In this document: positions 27,160 through 39,262 of the stretch, one piece after another | Numbering within the stretch: the stretch's first letter is position 1 | Layout of the letters: the number at the start of each line of letters is the position of its first letter | DNA from: Rhizobium sp. CG5 | Lineage (GTDB): Bacteria > Pseudomonadota > Alphaproteobacteria > Rhizobiales > Rhizobiaceae | DNA length: 64,000 bases | Assembly: GCF_023701945.1 (NCBI RefSeq) | Contig: NZ_JABAEF010000002.1 | Location: forward strand, 62,001 to 126,000 | Reading direction: 5' to 3' | The notes under the pieces: model-generated | Told to the model about the DNA's origin: nothing | The model's database searches: none | The model's input: only the letters and a program-made list of their open reading frames with translations | Translations under genes and position numbers: made by a program

Positions 27160-27816
27160 ATGATCGTTCTGGCGATCGATACGGCCGGCGTCGATTGCGC
27201 CGCCGCACTTTACGATAGCGACAAAGATAGCCTGCTGGCCAAGGTCAGCGAGACGATCGGCCGTGGCCATGCGGAAAAGCTGATGGCGATGATCGATCAG
27301 GTGCTGGACGCCGCCGATTTGTCCATGCAGGCCGTGCAGCGCGTCGGCGTCACCATCGGCCCTGGGTCGTTTACCGGCATAAGGGTCGGGTTGGCAGCAG
27401 CCCGCGGCCTCGCCCTCGGGCTCGACGTGGACATTGTTGGGATCTCGACGCTGCAGGTGATGGCAGCCGCCTATCGCCAAACGGCAGGTGCCAACGCCGT
27501 CCTGTCGGCGATCGATGCCAAGCGCGGTGAAGTCTATGCCCAGGCCTTCGGCGGCGATGGCGTGCCGATCAGCGAACCACAGCTTCTGAAGGCCGATTTT
27601 GCCGCGGATCTGGTGCGACAGGATGGTCTCGCCGTGACGGGATCGGCAGCCTCGCTTCTGCTGTCCGGCGAACCGGACGACCGTCCCGTTCATTTCCCGA
27701 TCGACATCGTCGCAAGGCTTGCAGCGAAGGCGATTGTCGGCGACAAGCCCAAACCGCTCTATCTCCGCGGCCCGGATGCCAAGCCGCAAACCGGCTTTGC
27801 CGTCGCAAGAATGTGA
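27160..27816 (+). CDS. tsaB: tRNA threonylcarbamoyladenosine biosynthesis protein TsaB
   Basis: TsaB partners TsaD and TsaE to make t6A37 in ANN-decoding tRNAs. The 218-residue product has the ASKHA-fold N-terminal half (VLAIDTAGVDCAAALY) and the signature TIGPGSFTGIRVGLAAARGLALG (about 67-89). It starts 19 bp after nfuA with GGTTGGGGGG upstream. rimI follows by 7 bp, the common tsaB-rimI pairing. Confidence 0.95.
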   Translation: MIVLAIDTAGVDCAAALYDSDKDSLLAKVSETIGRGHAEKLMAMIDQVLDAADLSMQAVQRVGVTIGPGSFTGIRVGLAAARGLALGLDVDIVGISTLQVMAAAYRQTAGANAVLSAIDAKRGEVYAQAFGGDGVPISEPQLLKADFAADLVRQDGLAVTGSAASLLLSGEPDDRPVHFPIDIVARLAAKAIVGDKPKPLYLRGPDAKPQTGFAVARM

Positions 27817-27823
27817 ACTATCG

Positions 27824-28321
27824 ATGCGTGATACGATCTTTAGCCGAAAGCCCGAATTCGAAATCTTGCCGATGACCGCCGACGATTGCGCCGAGGTATC
27901 GCAACTGCACGGCCTGCGCTTTGCGCGGCCTTGGAACGATGGCGAATTCCTGAGCCTGCTGCTGCAGCCCAATTCCTACGGCTTCGTCGCCCGCCAGACC
28001 AATGCGCTGATCTTCAAGCCGCCGCTCAGCGGCTTCGCGCTGGCCCGTGAAGTGGCCGGCGAGGCGGAAATCCTCACGATCGCCGTTCATGACAAGGTTG
28101 GTCGCGCCGGGCTCGGCTGGCGCCTGATGCAGGCGGCGATGCGGGAAGCCCACGCGCGGGGTGGCGAGGCGATGTTCCTTGAGGTCGACGATGGCAATGC
28201 CGCGGCGATCGGCCTCTACAGGAAGCTCGGATTCGAGAAGGCGGGCGAACGCCCGGCTTATTATGCGGACAACCAGGGCCGCAAATCCGCAGCGCTTGTC
28301 ATGAAGCGCGTTCTTCGGTAA
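27824..28321 (+). CDS. rimI: Ribosomal protein S18 alanine N-acetyltransferase RimI
   Basis: GNAT-family N-terminal acetyltransferase. From ATG 27824 the product is 165 residues with the acetyl-CoA-binding motif VGRAGLGWRLMQAAMREA (Q/R-x-x-G-x-G/A type) and the C-terminal FLEVDDGNAAAIGLYRKLGFEKAGERPAYY, which is diagnostic of RimI. The upstream open frame inside tsaB is not used. Lies directly after tsaB, before fur. Confidence 0.92.
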   Translation: MRDTIFSRKPEFEILPMTADDCAEVSQLHGLRFARPWNDGEFLSLLLQPNSYGFVARQTNALIFKPPLSGFALAREVAGEAEILTIAVHDKVGRAGLGWRLMQAAMREAHARGGEAMFLEVDDGNAAAIGLYRKLGFEKAGERPAYYADNQGRKSAALVMKRVLR

Positions 28322-28361
28322 CTGCCTGTAGTGAAACGAACGGCATTGAACCCGGATTGCC

Positions 28362-28790
28362 ATGAACGAGATCGTCAAATCGCTGGAGGAATTGTGCGCC
28401 GAGCGCGGCATGCGCATGACCGAGCAGCGTCGTATCATCGCGCGCATTCTGGAAGAATCGGATGATCACCCCGATGTCGAGGAATTGTATCGCCGTTCGG
28501 TGAAGATTGATGCCCGCATTTCGATCTCCACCGTCTATCGCACGGTAAAGCTTTTCGAGGATGCCGGCATTATCGAGCGCCACGATTTCCGGGATGGCCG
28601 CTCGCGCTACGAGACGGTGCCCGAAGAACACCACGATCACCTGATCGACCTGAAGACCGGCGTGGTGATCGAATTTCATTCGCCTGAAATCGAGGCCCTG
28701 CAGGAGCGCATCGCCCGCGAGCATGGATTCCGCCTGGTGGATCATCGGCTTGAACTCTATGGCGTTCCCCTCAAGAAGGACGATCGCTGA
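28362..28790 (+). CDS. fur: Fur-family metal regulator, Mur-like
   Basis: 142 residues: winged-helix domain (about 1-85; ISISTVYRTVKLFEDAGII is the recognition region) and dimerisation domain beginning ETVPEEHHDHLIDL. The HHDH metal site (90-93) is kept, but the CxxC of classical Fur (HLICLDCG) is replaced by IDLKTG, so the structural zinc site is absent. This matches the rhizobial group in which the protein (Mur in Rhizobium leguminosarum) responds mainly to manganese while RirA and Irr handle iron. Very close to that protein in length and sequence as I recall it. Located between rimI and the acyltransferase. Confidence 0.92.
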   Translation: MNEIVKSLEELCAERGMRMTEQRRIIARILEESDDHPDVEELYRRSVKIDARISISTVYRTVKLFEDAGIIERHDFRDGRSRYETVPEEHHDHLIDLKTGVVIEFHSPEIEALQERIAREHGFRLVDHRLELYGVPLKKDDR

Positions 28791-28820
28791 GTCGATGGGC
28801 AGCGTCCGGGAAAGACACGA

Positions 28821-29618
28821 TTGATCACCTGGATAAGGATCGTTCTGGTTCTGTCGGCCATCGCCCTGATGACCTTCGTGCTGGCGCCGCTGCAGATTGT
28901 CGGCCTTGTCTTCGATCTCAAGCTGCGCCGCCGGCTGCCGCGCCTCTGGCACAGGATGGCCTGCTGGCTGCTCGGCATTCGCATTCATGTCCACGGCGAG
29001 CTTGATCGTCGCCGCCCGCTGATGATTGCCGCCAATCACGCCTCCTGGAAGGATATTCTGGTGCTGGGCGCGTTGGCCGATGTCGTCTACATCGCCAAGG
29101 CGGAAGTGGCGGATTGGCCGGTCTTCGGCACACTCTCCAAGCTGCAGAAGACGATCTACGTGGTGCGCGAGCAGAAGCGCACGACCGGCGACCAGGTCGG
29201 CGAGATCGCCCGGCGCATGGCCGATGGCGAGATCGTCGTGCTGTTTCCCGAGGGAACCACCTCCGACGGCAATCGCATGCTGGAGGTCAAGTCGTCGCTG
29301 TTTGGTGCCGCTGCCGCCGCCCTGCCGCTGGCCCCGGATGGCATCGTCTATGTCCAGCCGGTGGCCATCGCCTATATGCGCGTTCAGGGCATGCCGATGG
29401 GGCGCTATCACCGGCCGATCGCCGGCTGGCCGGGTGACGTCGCACTGCTGCCGCATCTGCTCGGCGTGCTGAAGGCCGGCGCGCTGGACGTCGATGTGAC
29501 CTTCGGCCGTTCGATCGAATATGACAAGACCAGCAAGCGCAAGGAGGTCAGTTCGCGCATCGAGGTGATGATCCGTCATATGCTTCTCGAGCGGTTGCGC
29601 GGCCGCCACAAGCGGTAA
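28821..29618 (+). CDS. PlsC-family 1-acyl-glycerol-3-phosphate / lyso-ornithine lipid O-acyltransferase
   Basis: 265 residues starting at TTG 28821. An N-terminal transmembrane segment (about 5-30) is followed by the acyltransferase domain with the four PlsC motifs: catalytic NHASWKD (H-x4-D) near 73-79, then VREQKRTTG, FPEGTTSDG and VQPVAIAY. This makes it an acyl-ACP-dependent O-acyltransferase at the inner membrane. In S. meliloti a homologue in the same gene neighbourhood (beside miaB) is OlsA, which completes ornithine lipids; together with olsB at 12160 that role is plausible but phosphatidic acid synthesis cannot be excluded. Confidence 0.88.
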   Translation: MITWIRIVLVLSAIALMTFVLAPLQIVGLVFDLKLRRRLPRLWHRMACWLLGIRIHVHGELDRRRPLMIAANHASWKDILVLGALADVVYIAKAEVADWPVFGTLSKLQKTIYVVREQKRTTGDQVGEIARRMADGEIVVLFPEGTTSDGNRMLEVKSSLFGAAAAALPLAPDGIVYVQPVAIAYMRVQGMPMGRYHRPIAGWPGDVALLPHLLGVLKAGALDVDVTFGRSIEYDKTSKRKEVSSRIEVMIRHMLLERLRGRHKR

Positions 29619-29678
29619 CGACGGCGCTTGCTTAATTTTTTGATTTTATATCCGGCAGAAACCCACTAAATAGCCGCC

Positions 29679-31079
<1,401 letters not shown>

Positions 31080-31121
31080 AGTAGGGGCCGGACCACTGAT
31101 TGAAACAGGAGCCTGACCCGC

Positions 31122-32177
<1,056 letters not shown>

Positions 32178-32195
32178 GGCCGGCGCATAAAAGCC

Positions 32196-32699
32196 ATGCA
32201 GACACTGGATATACAGATCGCGGTCGAAGACGAGGAATGGCCGGCAGAAGACAAGCTTCAGGCCATGGCGGAGCGCGTGTTGGGCGAGGCCGTTGGTCAC
32301 TTGTCGAAACTCGGCCAGCCATTTCCCAAGCAGGCGCCTGAACTCTCCCTGGTCTTCACCGACGATGATGACATCCGCACCATCAATGCCGAATGGCGCG
32401 ACCAGGACAAGCCGACCAATGTGCTGTCCTTTCCAGCCTATCCTTTGGCGCCGGGCGATCCTCCGGGGCCGATGCTGGGCGACATCATCATTGCCAGGCA
32501 GACCGTCGAGCGCGAAGCGATCGATCTCGGCAAGAGTTTTGACGATCACCTGACCCATCTGATGGTCCACGGTTTCCTGCATCTTTTCGGCTACGATCAC
32601 CAGCAGGCGGACGAAGCTGAAATTATGGAAGGCCTGGAGACTGGCATTTTGGCTTCACTTGGCTTATCTGATCCCTATGCGGGCAGCGACCCGGTATAA
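32196..32699 (+). CDS. ybeY: Endoribonuclease YbeY (rRNA maturation factor)
   Basis: Zinc-dependent single-strand endonuclease that acts in 16S rRNA 3'-end maturation and, in Sinorhizobium, in small-RNA control. 167 residues, with the metal-binding signature MVHGFLHLFGYDH (His125, His129, His135) intact and the conserved TNVLSFP. It lies between phoH and tlyC, the standard order. Confidence 0.97.
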   Translation: MQTLDIQIAVEDEEWPAEDKLQAMAERVLGEAVGHLSKLGQPFPKQAPELSLVFTDDDDIRTINAEWRDQDKPTNVLSFPAYPLAPGDPPGPMLGDIIIARQTVEREAIDLGKSFDDHLTHLMVHGFLHLFGYDHQQADEAEIMEGLETGILASLGLSDPYAGSDPV

Positions 32700-32711
32700 C
32701 AGTTTGGAAAA

Positions 32712-33884
32712 ATGACCGACTTTACGACACATACGGCCGCAGAGGCCAAGGAGGGCTCGGAGAGTTCCTCATCGGAGGAGGGCTCTAGTCCCTTGCGGCA
32801 GGCGGTGTCCGCCAGGCCGCAGTTTTCTCTCTGGTCGCGCGCTGCGCGCATTCTGCGACCCGGAAACGGATCGAGTCTCCGCGAAAACCTCACCGACGCC
32901 CTGATGGCTGCCGATGCTGGCGGCAGTGAAGCCTTCTCGCCCGAAGAGCGGGCCATGCTCAACAATATCTTGAGTTTTCGCGAGGTTCGCGTCGAAGACA
33001 TCATGGTGCCGCGTGCCGATATCGAGGCGGTCGATCAGACAATCAGCATTGGCGAATTGATGACCGTGTTCGAGGAATCGGGCCGCTCGCGCATGCCGGT
33101 CTACAGCGAAACGCTCGACGATCCCCGCGGCATGGTACACATTCGTGATCTTCTGTCCTATGTGGCCAAGCAGGCGCGCAACAAGCGCCGGACCGGCACG
33201 AAGGCCGTGGCAGACGGAACGACGACGAGCGACAAGCCCGAAAAGCAGAGCCGCGCCGCCAAGGCAAATTTCGATCTTGGCCGTGTCGATCTCGACAAGA
33301 CGGTCGCCGAGGCCGGCATCACCCGCTCGATCCTGTTCGTGCCACCCTCCATGCATGCCTCCGATCTGTTGAGCCGCATGCAGGCGGCCCGCACCCAGAT
33401 GGCGCTGGTGATCGATGAATACGGCGGCACCGATGGACTGGTATCCCATGAGGACATCGTCGAGATGGTCATCGGCAATATCGATGACGAGCACGACGAC
33501 GAGGAGGTCATGTTCAGCCGCACCTCCGACGACATTTTCCTGGCCGATGCCCGCATCGAGCTTGAGGAAATTGCCGCGGCCATCGGCTCGGATTTCGATG
33601 TGCGCGACCAGCTCGATGATGTCGATACGCTGGGCGGTCTGATCTTCTCGGCCCTTGGACGGATTCCGGTGCGCGGCGAAGTGGTGCAGGCTCTGGCCGG
33701 GTTTGAATTCCATATCCTCGATGCCGACCCACGACGCATCAAGCGGGTGCGCATCATACGAAAGCGCCCCGCCGCTCGCCGCCGCCCCGCCAAGGGCGAA
33801 GTGGAGGGTGTGCCGGTTGTTGCCAAGCGCAGCGGCCCCGCCGCGAACGGCCGGCATGATCCGGCCGAATCCGTCGGCGATTGA
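32712..33884 (+). CDS. tlyC: CBS-domain protein of the TlyC/CorC (HlyC) family
   Basis: 390 residues without transmembrane segments: two CBS domains (first from VRVEDIMVPRADIEAVDQTI near residue 95; second from ARTQMALVIDEYGGTDGLVS near 230) and a C-terminal CorC_HlyC domain (about 290-350; DIFLADARIELEEIAAAIG). The DUF21 membrane domain of longer relatives is absent. A 45-residue insertion between the CBS motifs (KQARNKRRTGTKAVADGTTT) and a basic tail are typical of rhizobial members. Role suggested in ion (Mg/Co) efflux control; named haemolysin historically. Followed by lnt. Confidence 0.9.
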   Translation: MTDFTTHTAAEAKEGSESSSSEEGSSPLRQAVSARPQFSLWSRAARILRPGNGSSLRENLTDALMAADAGGSEAFSPEERAMLNNILSFREVRVEDIMVPRADIEAVDQTISIGELMTVFEESGRSRMPVYSETLDDPRGMVHIRDLLSYVAKQARNKRRTGTKAVADGTTTSDKPEKQSRAAKANFDLGRVDLDKTVAEAGITRSILFVPPSMHASDLLSRMQAARTQMALVIDEYGGTDGLVSHEDIVEMVIGNIDDEHDDEEVMFSRTSDDIFLADARIELEEIAAAIGSDFDVRDQLDDVDTLGGLIFSALGRIPVRGEVVQALAGFEFHILDADPRRIKRVRIIRKRPAARRRPAKGEVEGVPVVAKRSGPAANGRHDPAESVGD

Positions 33885-33994
33885 TCGCGTCAGCTAGATC
33901 TCGTCGCCGGGGGGCTTGCAACCGCAGGGGACAAAGCCGGCATTTTTTGAAAAGCTAGCCCATCTGATTCGATCGGCATGGGAAAGGACGACGC

Positions 33995-35590
33995 ATGGAG
34001 CGCCTTGCGGGCAGGATAATTCTGGTCTGGGGCGCGCGTCGCGCCGCATTGGCCGTTCTTGCCGGTGCATTTGGGGCGTTGGCGCTTCCACCGGTCGGCT
34101 TCTTCGCCGCCCTTTTCGTCTCTTTCACGATATTGGTCTGGTTGCTTGACGGGGTTAGCGGCAATCCGGACAACAGCTATTCGCGCGGTTTGCGCGGCGC
34201 GTTCCTGACCGGTTGGCTGTTCGGCTTTGGTTACTTCGTCGCCGGGCTCTGGTGGCTCGGCAATGCGCTGCTGGTCGAAGGTGACGAGTTCGCCTGGGCG
34301 CTGCCTCTGGCAATCCTCGGCCTTCCGGCCGTCCTGGCGATTTTCTATGGGCTGGCAGCGATGCTGGCCAAGTTTCTCTGGTCCGACGGCGCGGGCCGAA
34401 TTGCCGCGCTCAGTGCCGCCTTCGGTCTGGTGGAATGGTTGCGCAGCGTCGTTGCGACCGGTTTTCCCTGGAATGCCATCGGCTACGGGGCCATGCCGAT
34501 GCCCTTGATGATGCAGTCAGCCCATGTCATCGGGCTATTCGGCGTGACGACGCTGGCCGTCTTCGTCTTCGCCTCGCCGGCCCTTATCGGCACGCGCCGC
34601 GGCGCATTGCCGGGCCTTGCCGTGGCTGCCTTGCTTTTCGTCGCCCATATCGGCTACGGCGCTTATGTGCTGCTACTGCCCGAAACACCGCAGGACAATG
34701 CCAAGCCGGTGTCGGTTCGGCTGGTCCAGCCCGTCATCGACCAGGCCGCCAAACTGGAGAATTCGGATCGGGCGGCGATCTTCGAAAAGCACCTTTCCCT
34801 GTCGGCGCTACCGCCCCGACCTGACGAAAAACGGCCCGACGTGATCGTCTGGCCGGAAACATCGGTGCCCTTCATTCTGACGGAAAATCCCGATGCGCTG
34901 CTGCGGATCGCCGATCTCCTTGAGGAAGGACAGGTGCTTATCGCCGGTGCCGTCCGTTCCGAGGAGCAGGGGGCCGGTGCGGCGCCGCGCTTCTACAATT
35001 CCGTCTACGTCATTGACGACAAGGGGCAGATCATCGCGGCGTCCGACAAGGTGCATCTGACGCCCTTCGGCGAATATGTGCCCTACGAAGACGTGCTGCG
35101 GCGGTTCGGGGTCGAGAATCTGGTCAACCTGCCCGGCGGATTTTCGGCGGCGGCCGATCGGTCGCTGCTGCCTTTGCCAAATGGTGTCAAGCTCTATCCT
35201 CTGATCTGCTACGAGATCATCTTTCCCGACGAAATGACGCCGGTGCTCGCGCAGGCCGGTGCCATCCTCAATGTGACCAATGATGCCTGGTTCGGCTATT
35301 CTCCGGGCCCCTATCAGCATCTGCTGCAGGCCCGTGTTCGCGCTGTCGAAAACGCTCTGCCGGTGATCCGCAACGCCAATAGTGGGATTTCGGCGGTCAT
35401 CGATAGCAAGGGGCGAATTATTTCAGGGCTTGATTTTAACGTCGAAGGGATTGTTGATTCAACCCTCACGCTAGAACCTGTTCCGAAACGACACAGTTAC
35501 CCGCTCAATTTAAACTTTTGGTTGATCTTAGCGACAGTCATGGGCTGCGCTGCAATTTCCCGCCTAGGTTTTATTATAGCGAAGAATTGA
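33995..35590 (+). CDS. lnt: Apolipoprotein N-acyltransferase
   Basis: Lnt adds the third acyl chain to the N-terminal Cys of lipoproteins, the step after LspA (9797). 531 residues: six to eight N-terminal transmembrane helices (to about 215) and a periplasmic nitrilase-like domain with the catalytic triad Glu288 (VIWPETSVPF), Lys352 (SDKVHLTPFGEYVPYE) and Cys405 (PLICYEIIFPDE). A last transmembrane helix ends the protein. The final about 45 codons are noticeably AT-richer than the rest of the gene, but the frame stays open and the helix is normal for the family. Confidence 0.96.
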   Translation: MERLAGRIILVWGARRAALAVLAGAFGALALPPVGFFAALFVSFTILVWLLDGVSGNPDNSYSRGLRGAFLTGWLFGFGYFVAGLWWLGNALLVEGDEFAWALPLAILGLPAVLAIFYGLAAMLAKFLWSDGAGRIAALSAAFGLVEWLRSVVATGFPWNAIGYGAMPMPLMMQSAHVIGLFGVTTLAVFVFASPALIGTRRGALPGLAVAALLFVAHIGYGAYVLLLPETPQDNAKPVSVRLVQPVIDQAAKLENSDRAAIFEKHLSLSALPPRPDEKRPDVIVWPETSVPFILTENPDALLRIADLLEEGQVLIAGAVRSEEQGAGAAPRFYNSVYVIDDKGQIIAASDKVHLTPFGEYVPYEDVLRRFGVENLVNLPGGFSAAADRSLLPLPNGVKLYPLICYEIIFPDEMTPVLAQAGAILNVTNDAWFGYSPGPYQHLLQARVRAVENALPVIRNANSGISAVIDSKGRIISGLDFNVEGIVDSTLTLEPVPKRHSYPLNLNFWLILATVMGCAAISRLGFIIAKN

Positions 35591-35743
35591 CCGAAAACCC
35601 CTAAAATTGCATAGTGGTTTCAGCCATATGTCTATGAGTATGCTTCCGTTTGGATGGAGGTTTGCACAACGCCACGTTATTGACGGCTTGCACCCAGCAA
35701 GGGCATTGGACTGAATTCGCTAACCATGTGTCAGGACCACATC

Positions 35744-36163
35744 ATGATCGAAAATAAGAAAAAGCCGAATCCGATTGATATTCATGTCGGCAGTCGGGTT
35801 CGTCTTCGCCGGACAATGCTCGGAATGAGCCAGGAAAAGCTCGGAGAGAGCCTTGGCATCACCTTCCAGCAGATCCAGAAGTATGAAAAGGGTACCAACC
35901 GGGTTGGCGCCAGCCGCCTGCAGAACATTTCCAGCATCCTCAACGTGCCGGTCTCGTTCTTTTTCGAAGATGCGCCGGGCGATCACGCCAACGGCCCGAG
36001 CGGCATGGCGGAAGCCAACAGCTCCAACTATGTCGTCGACTTCCTGTCGTCGTCGGAGGGCCTGCAGCTCAATCGCGCTTTCGTGAAAATCTCTGATCCG
36101 AAAGTGCGTCGCAAACTCGTCGACCTGGTCAAGGCCTTGGCTGCCGAGGCAGAGACCGAGTAA
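35744..36163 (+). CDS. praR: Helix-turn-helix regulator, PraR/PhrR family
   Basis: 139 residues with an N-terminal Cro/CI-type HTH (about 10-65: RVRLRRTMLGMSQEKLGESL, then ITFQQIQKYEKGTNRVGASR) and a C-terminal helical part. The rhizobial PraR (R. leguminosarum) represses adhesion, biofilm and quorum-sensing genes and its own gene; PhrR of Sinorhizobium is a close relative induced by low pH. The similarity is strong over the whole HTH. The ATG at 35744 has AGGA 8-11 bp upstream; an alternative ATG is at 35726. The gene ends in a strong terminator and metK follows. Confidence 0.9.
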   Translation: MIENKKKPNPIDIHVGSRVRLRRTMLGMSQEKLGESLGITFQQIQKYEKGTNRVGASRLQNISSILNVPVSFFFEDAPGDHANGPSGMAEANSSNYVVDFLSSSEGLQLNRAFVKISDPKVRRKLVDLVKALAAEAETE

Positions 36164-36197
36164 TTCCGCAGTCTGGCGAACCGTCAACCTTGAAGAG

Positions 36198-36222
36198 AGC
36201 GGCCGCAGGGCCGCTTTTTTTT
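36198..36222 (+). terminator. Rho-independent terminator after praR
   Basis: AGCGGCC (36198-36204), loop GCAG, GGCCGCT (36209-36215), followed by eight T (36215-36222). A textbook intrinsic terminator that separates praR from metK. Confidence 0.92.
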
Positions 36223-36251
36223 GCCTTGTTGTCAAAAATGCAAGGAATGCT

Positions 36252-36273
36252 GACATAAAGATATATTTATGTC
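36252..36273 (+). promoter_or_regulatory. Palindromic operator candidate upstream of metK
   Basis: GACATAAA (36252-36259) and TTTATGTC (36266-36273) are perfect inverted repeats around GATATA. It lies 72 bp upstream of the metK start and 9 bp before a possible -35 box (TTGTTT 36283-36288, with TAACAC at 36306-36311, 17-bp spacing). An alternative promoter with ACATAA as -10 would place it over the -10 box. The shape fits an ArsR-family SAM-cycle repressor (SahR/SamR type), but that match is from memory. Confidence 0.55.
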
Positions 36274-36344
36274 GTTGTGCGCTTGTTTTTCAGGCGCGAA
36301 CTGACTAACACAATTCGAAACTGGTTCTTCGAGGGGAATCCCGC

Positions 36345-37583
<1,239 letters not shown>

Positions 37584-37682
37584 CGGCGCAGCCAAGGACG
37601 GTCAGAGAACGGTCTGTTTGAAGCTTTTGAAGCGGATGTTCCTGAATGGAGCATCCGCTTTCATCGTTGAAGGATTGACGAC

Positions 37683-38393
37683 ATGACTGAGGAACGCCGA
37701 GGCCGCGGCACGGAAGCCTTTTTCGGACGCCGCAAGGGCAAGCCTCTGCGCCATCTGCAGGCCGAGCATCTCGAGACCGTCCTGCCGGCCTTCAAGCTGG
37801 ACCTGTCGACCCCCGCACCGGCCGATCTTCGCGAACTCTTTCCGGGAAGGGTTGAGCGCACGCGGATGGAAATTGGCTTCGGTGGCGGAGAACATCTCAT
37901 TCATCGCGCCGTTGAGAACCCCTCGACCGGCTTTATCGGCGTCGAACCCTTCGTCAATTCCATGGCAAAGCTTGTCGGCCAGATCGTCGAAAAGGGGGCC
38001 GGTAATATTCGTCTCTATGATGACGATGCCACGCAGGTGCTCGACTGGCTGCCGGACAATTGCCTGGACCAGATCGATCTGCTCTATCCCGATCCCTGGC
38101 CGAAGAGGAAACACTGGAAGCGCCGCTTCGTCTCCGAGGTCAATCTCAAGCGGTTCCATCGTGTGCTGAAGCCGGGCGCGCTGTTCTGCTTCGCCTCCGA
38201 CATCGACACCTATGTCAACTGGACGCTCTCCCACTGCCGCGCCCATGGCGGCTTCGAATGGACAGCCCGCAATGACAGTGATTGGAAGACGCCCTATGCG
38301 GGCTGGCCGGGAACGCGATATGAGGCCAAGGCCAAGCGCGAAGGCCGATCAACCGCCTATCTGACCTTCGTGCGTAGCAACCTTACGGCCTGA
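37683..38393 (+). CDS. trmB: tRNA (guanine-N7-)-methyltransferase
   Basis: TrmB forms m7G46 in tRNA variable loops using SAM. 236 residues with the SAM-binding motif [15 protein letters not shown] (about 61-75), and the family motifs [28 protein letters not shown]. It follows metK, the usual order in rhizobia. A 9-bp stem (37630-37638 with 37652-37660) lies in the metK-trmB gap. The nusA operon that often comes next is not present here; the neighbouring heat-shock pair is on the other strand. Confidence 0.95.
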   Translation: MTEERRGRGTEAFFGRRKGKPLRHLQAEHLETVLPAFKLDLSTPAPADLRELFPGRVERTRMEIGFGGGEHLIHRAVENPSTGFIGVEPFVNSMAKLVGQIVEKGAGNIRLYDDDATQVLDWLPDNCLDQIDLLYPDPWPKRKHWKRRFVSEVNLKRFHRVLKPGALFCFASDIDTYVNWTLSHCRAHGGFEWTARNDSDWKTPYAGWPGTRYEAKAKREGRSTAYLTFVRSNLTA

Positions 38394-38469
38394 CGTCAGG
38401 CGCTCGGCTCGCATTGGTGGCAACGGGTCGAGAAAGGCGGCGCAGGTCAGGCGCAAAATGTTTGGCTGA

Positions 38470-38727
38470 TCAATGCAGGCTGACGGTCTTCAGATCGTCT
38501 TCCGCTGCCTTGTAGAACGTGCTGGATCGGTTGTCCGTCAACAGGATCGGCGTGCCGTCAGCGCCAAACAAAGCCCAGAGATCCAAGGTCGGATCAATGT
38601 CGGGCGCATCCGGGAAACAGCGAGACACCTCTTCTGAGCGTATCTTGCGGATGTAGCCCACTTCCCCGGCACCCAGATGGGCGAGTTGGGATTTGGTCAG
38701 GTGGGTGTTGGCTTCTTTCAGTAACAT
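38470..38727 (-). CDS. DUF1150 family small protein
   Basis: 85 residues: no signal or membrane segment, with the central segment GAGEVGYIRKIRSEEV and the ending LDLWALFGADGTPILLTDNR characteristic of DUF1150. Such genes usually follow an hsp20 gene in alphaproteobacteria; here the gap to hsp20 is 47 bp on the same strand, and both probably share the sigma-32-like promoter at 39263-39292. Function unknown, possibly a small heat-shock accessory protein. Confidence 0.85.
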   Translation of the reverse strand: MLLKEANTHLTKSQLAHLGAGEVGYIRKIRSEEVSRCFPDAPDIDPTLDLWALFGADGTPILLTDNRSSTFYKAAEDDLKTVSLH

Positions 38728-38774
38728 TCCGATCTCCGTCGATGAGGGAGCAACGGCAGACAGGGCCGTTAACC

Positions 38775-39203
38775 CTACTTTGAAGTCGAAATGTTAATTT
38801 TTCTCACCCTCTGGGCCGCATCGGGACGAATAAGATCGATGGCCAGCAATCCATGGCTGAGCCGAGCGCTGAGCACGTCCATGCCGTCGGCCAGCACGAA
38901 GACCCGTTGGAACTGCCGGGCGGCAATGCCGCGAAACAGGAAATCCCCCTCCGGCCGCTCGGCCTGCCGACCGCGGATGACCAATTGGCTGGCATCGACC
39001 GAGACATCCAGCTCGTCGAGTGAAAAACCGGCCACGGCAAGGGTGATGCGCAGGCGGTCAGCCCCGTCCGGCTCCGCTCGGCGCAGCAACTCGATATTGT
39101 AGGGCGGGTAACCGTCATTGGTGCGGGCGATCTGGGAAAGCACGGTTTCCGTGGCATCAAAACCCAGCAGCAAAGGATTGGCGAGAGACTTTATCCGGCT
39201 CAT
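38775..39203 (-). CDS. Small heat-shock protein (Hsp20/alpha-crystallin)
   Basis: 142 residues with an alpha-crystallin domain (about 33-130): YPPYNIELLRR at the start, strands DRLRITLAVAGFSLDELDVS and GIAARQFQRVFVLADGMDV, and the C-terminal I-x-I-like ending KINIST. Binds unfolding proteins as an ATP-independent holdase. The gene is followed by DUF1150 and preceded by a sigma-32-like promoter about 60-90 bp upstream. Divergent from iunH. Confidence 0.93.
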   Translation of the reverse strand: MSRIKSLANPLLLGFDATETVLSQIARTNDGYPPYNIELLRRAEPDGADRLRITLAVAGFSLDELDVSVDASQLVIRGRQAERPEGDFLFRGIAARQFQRVFVLADGMDVLSARLSHGLLAIDLIRPDAAQRVRKINISTSK

Positions 39204-39262
39204 TCATGGTCCTTAAGTCGGTCAAATCAGCCTCGACCAGGATCCAGGCAGATTATTAGCCC

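Noticed and set aside
35440..35590. AT-rich end of lnt, first suspected of frameshift or foreign DNA
   Set aside because: The frame is intact and encodes the normal C-terminal membrane helix of Lnt.
36223..36344. SAM riboswitch in the metK leader
   Set aside because: No SAM-II or SAM/SAH-like core could be found; the palindrome suggests a DNA operator instead.
38388..38401. Palindrome GCCTGACGTCAGGC over the trmB stop codon
   Set aside because: No loop and no T-run, so not a terminator; too isolated to call an operator.
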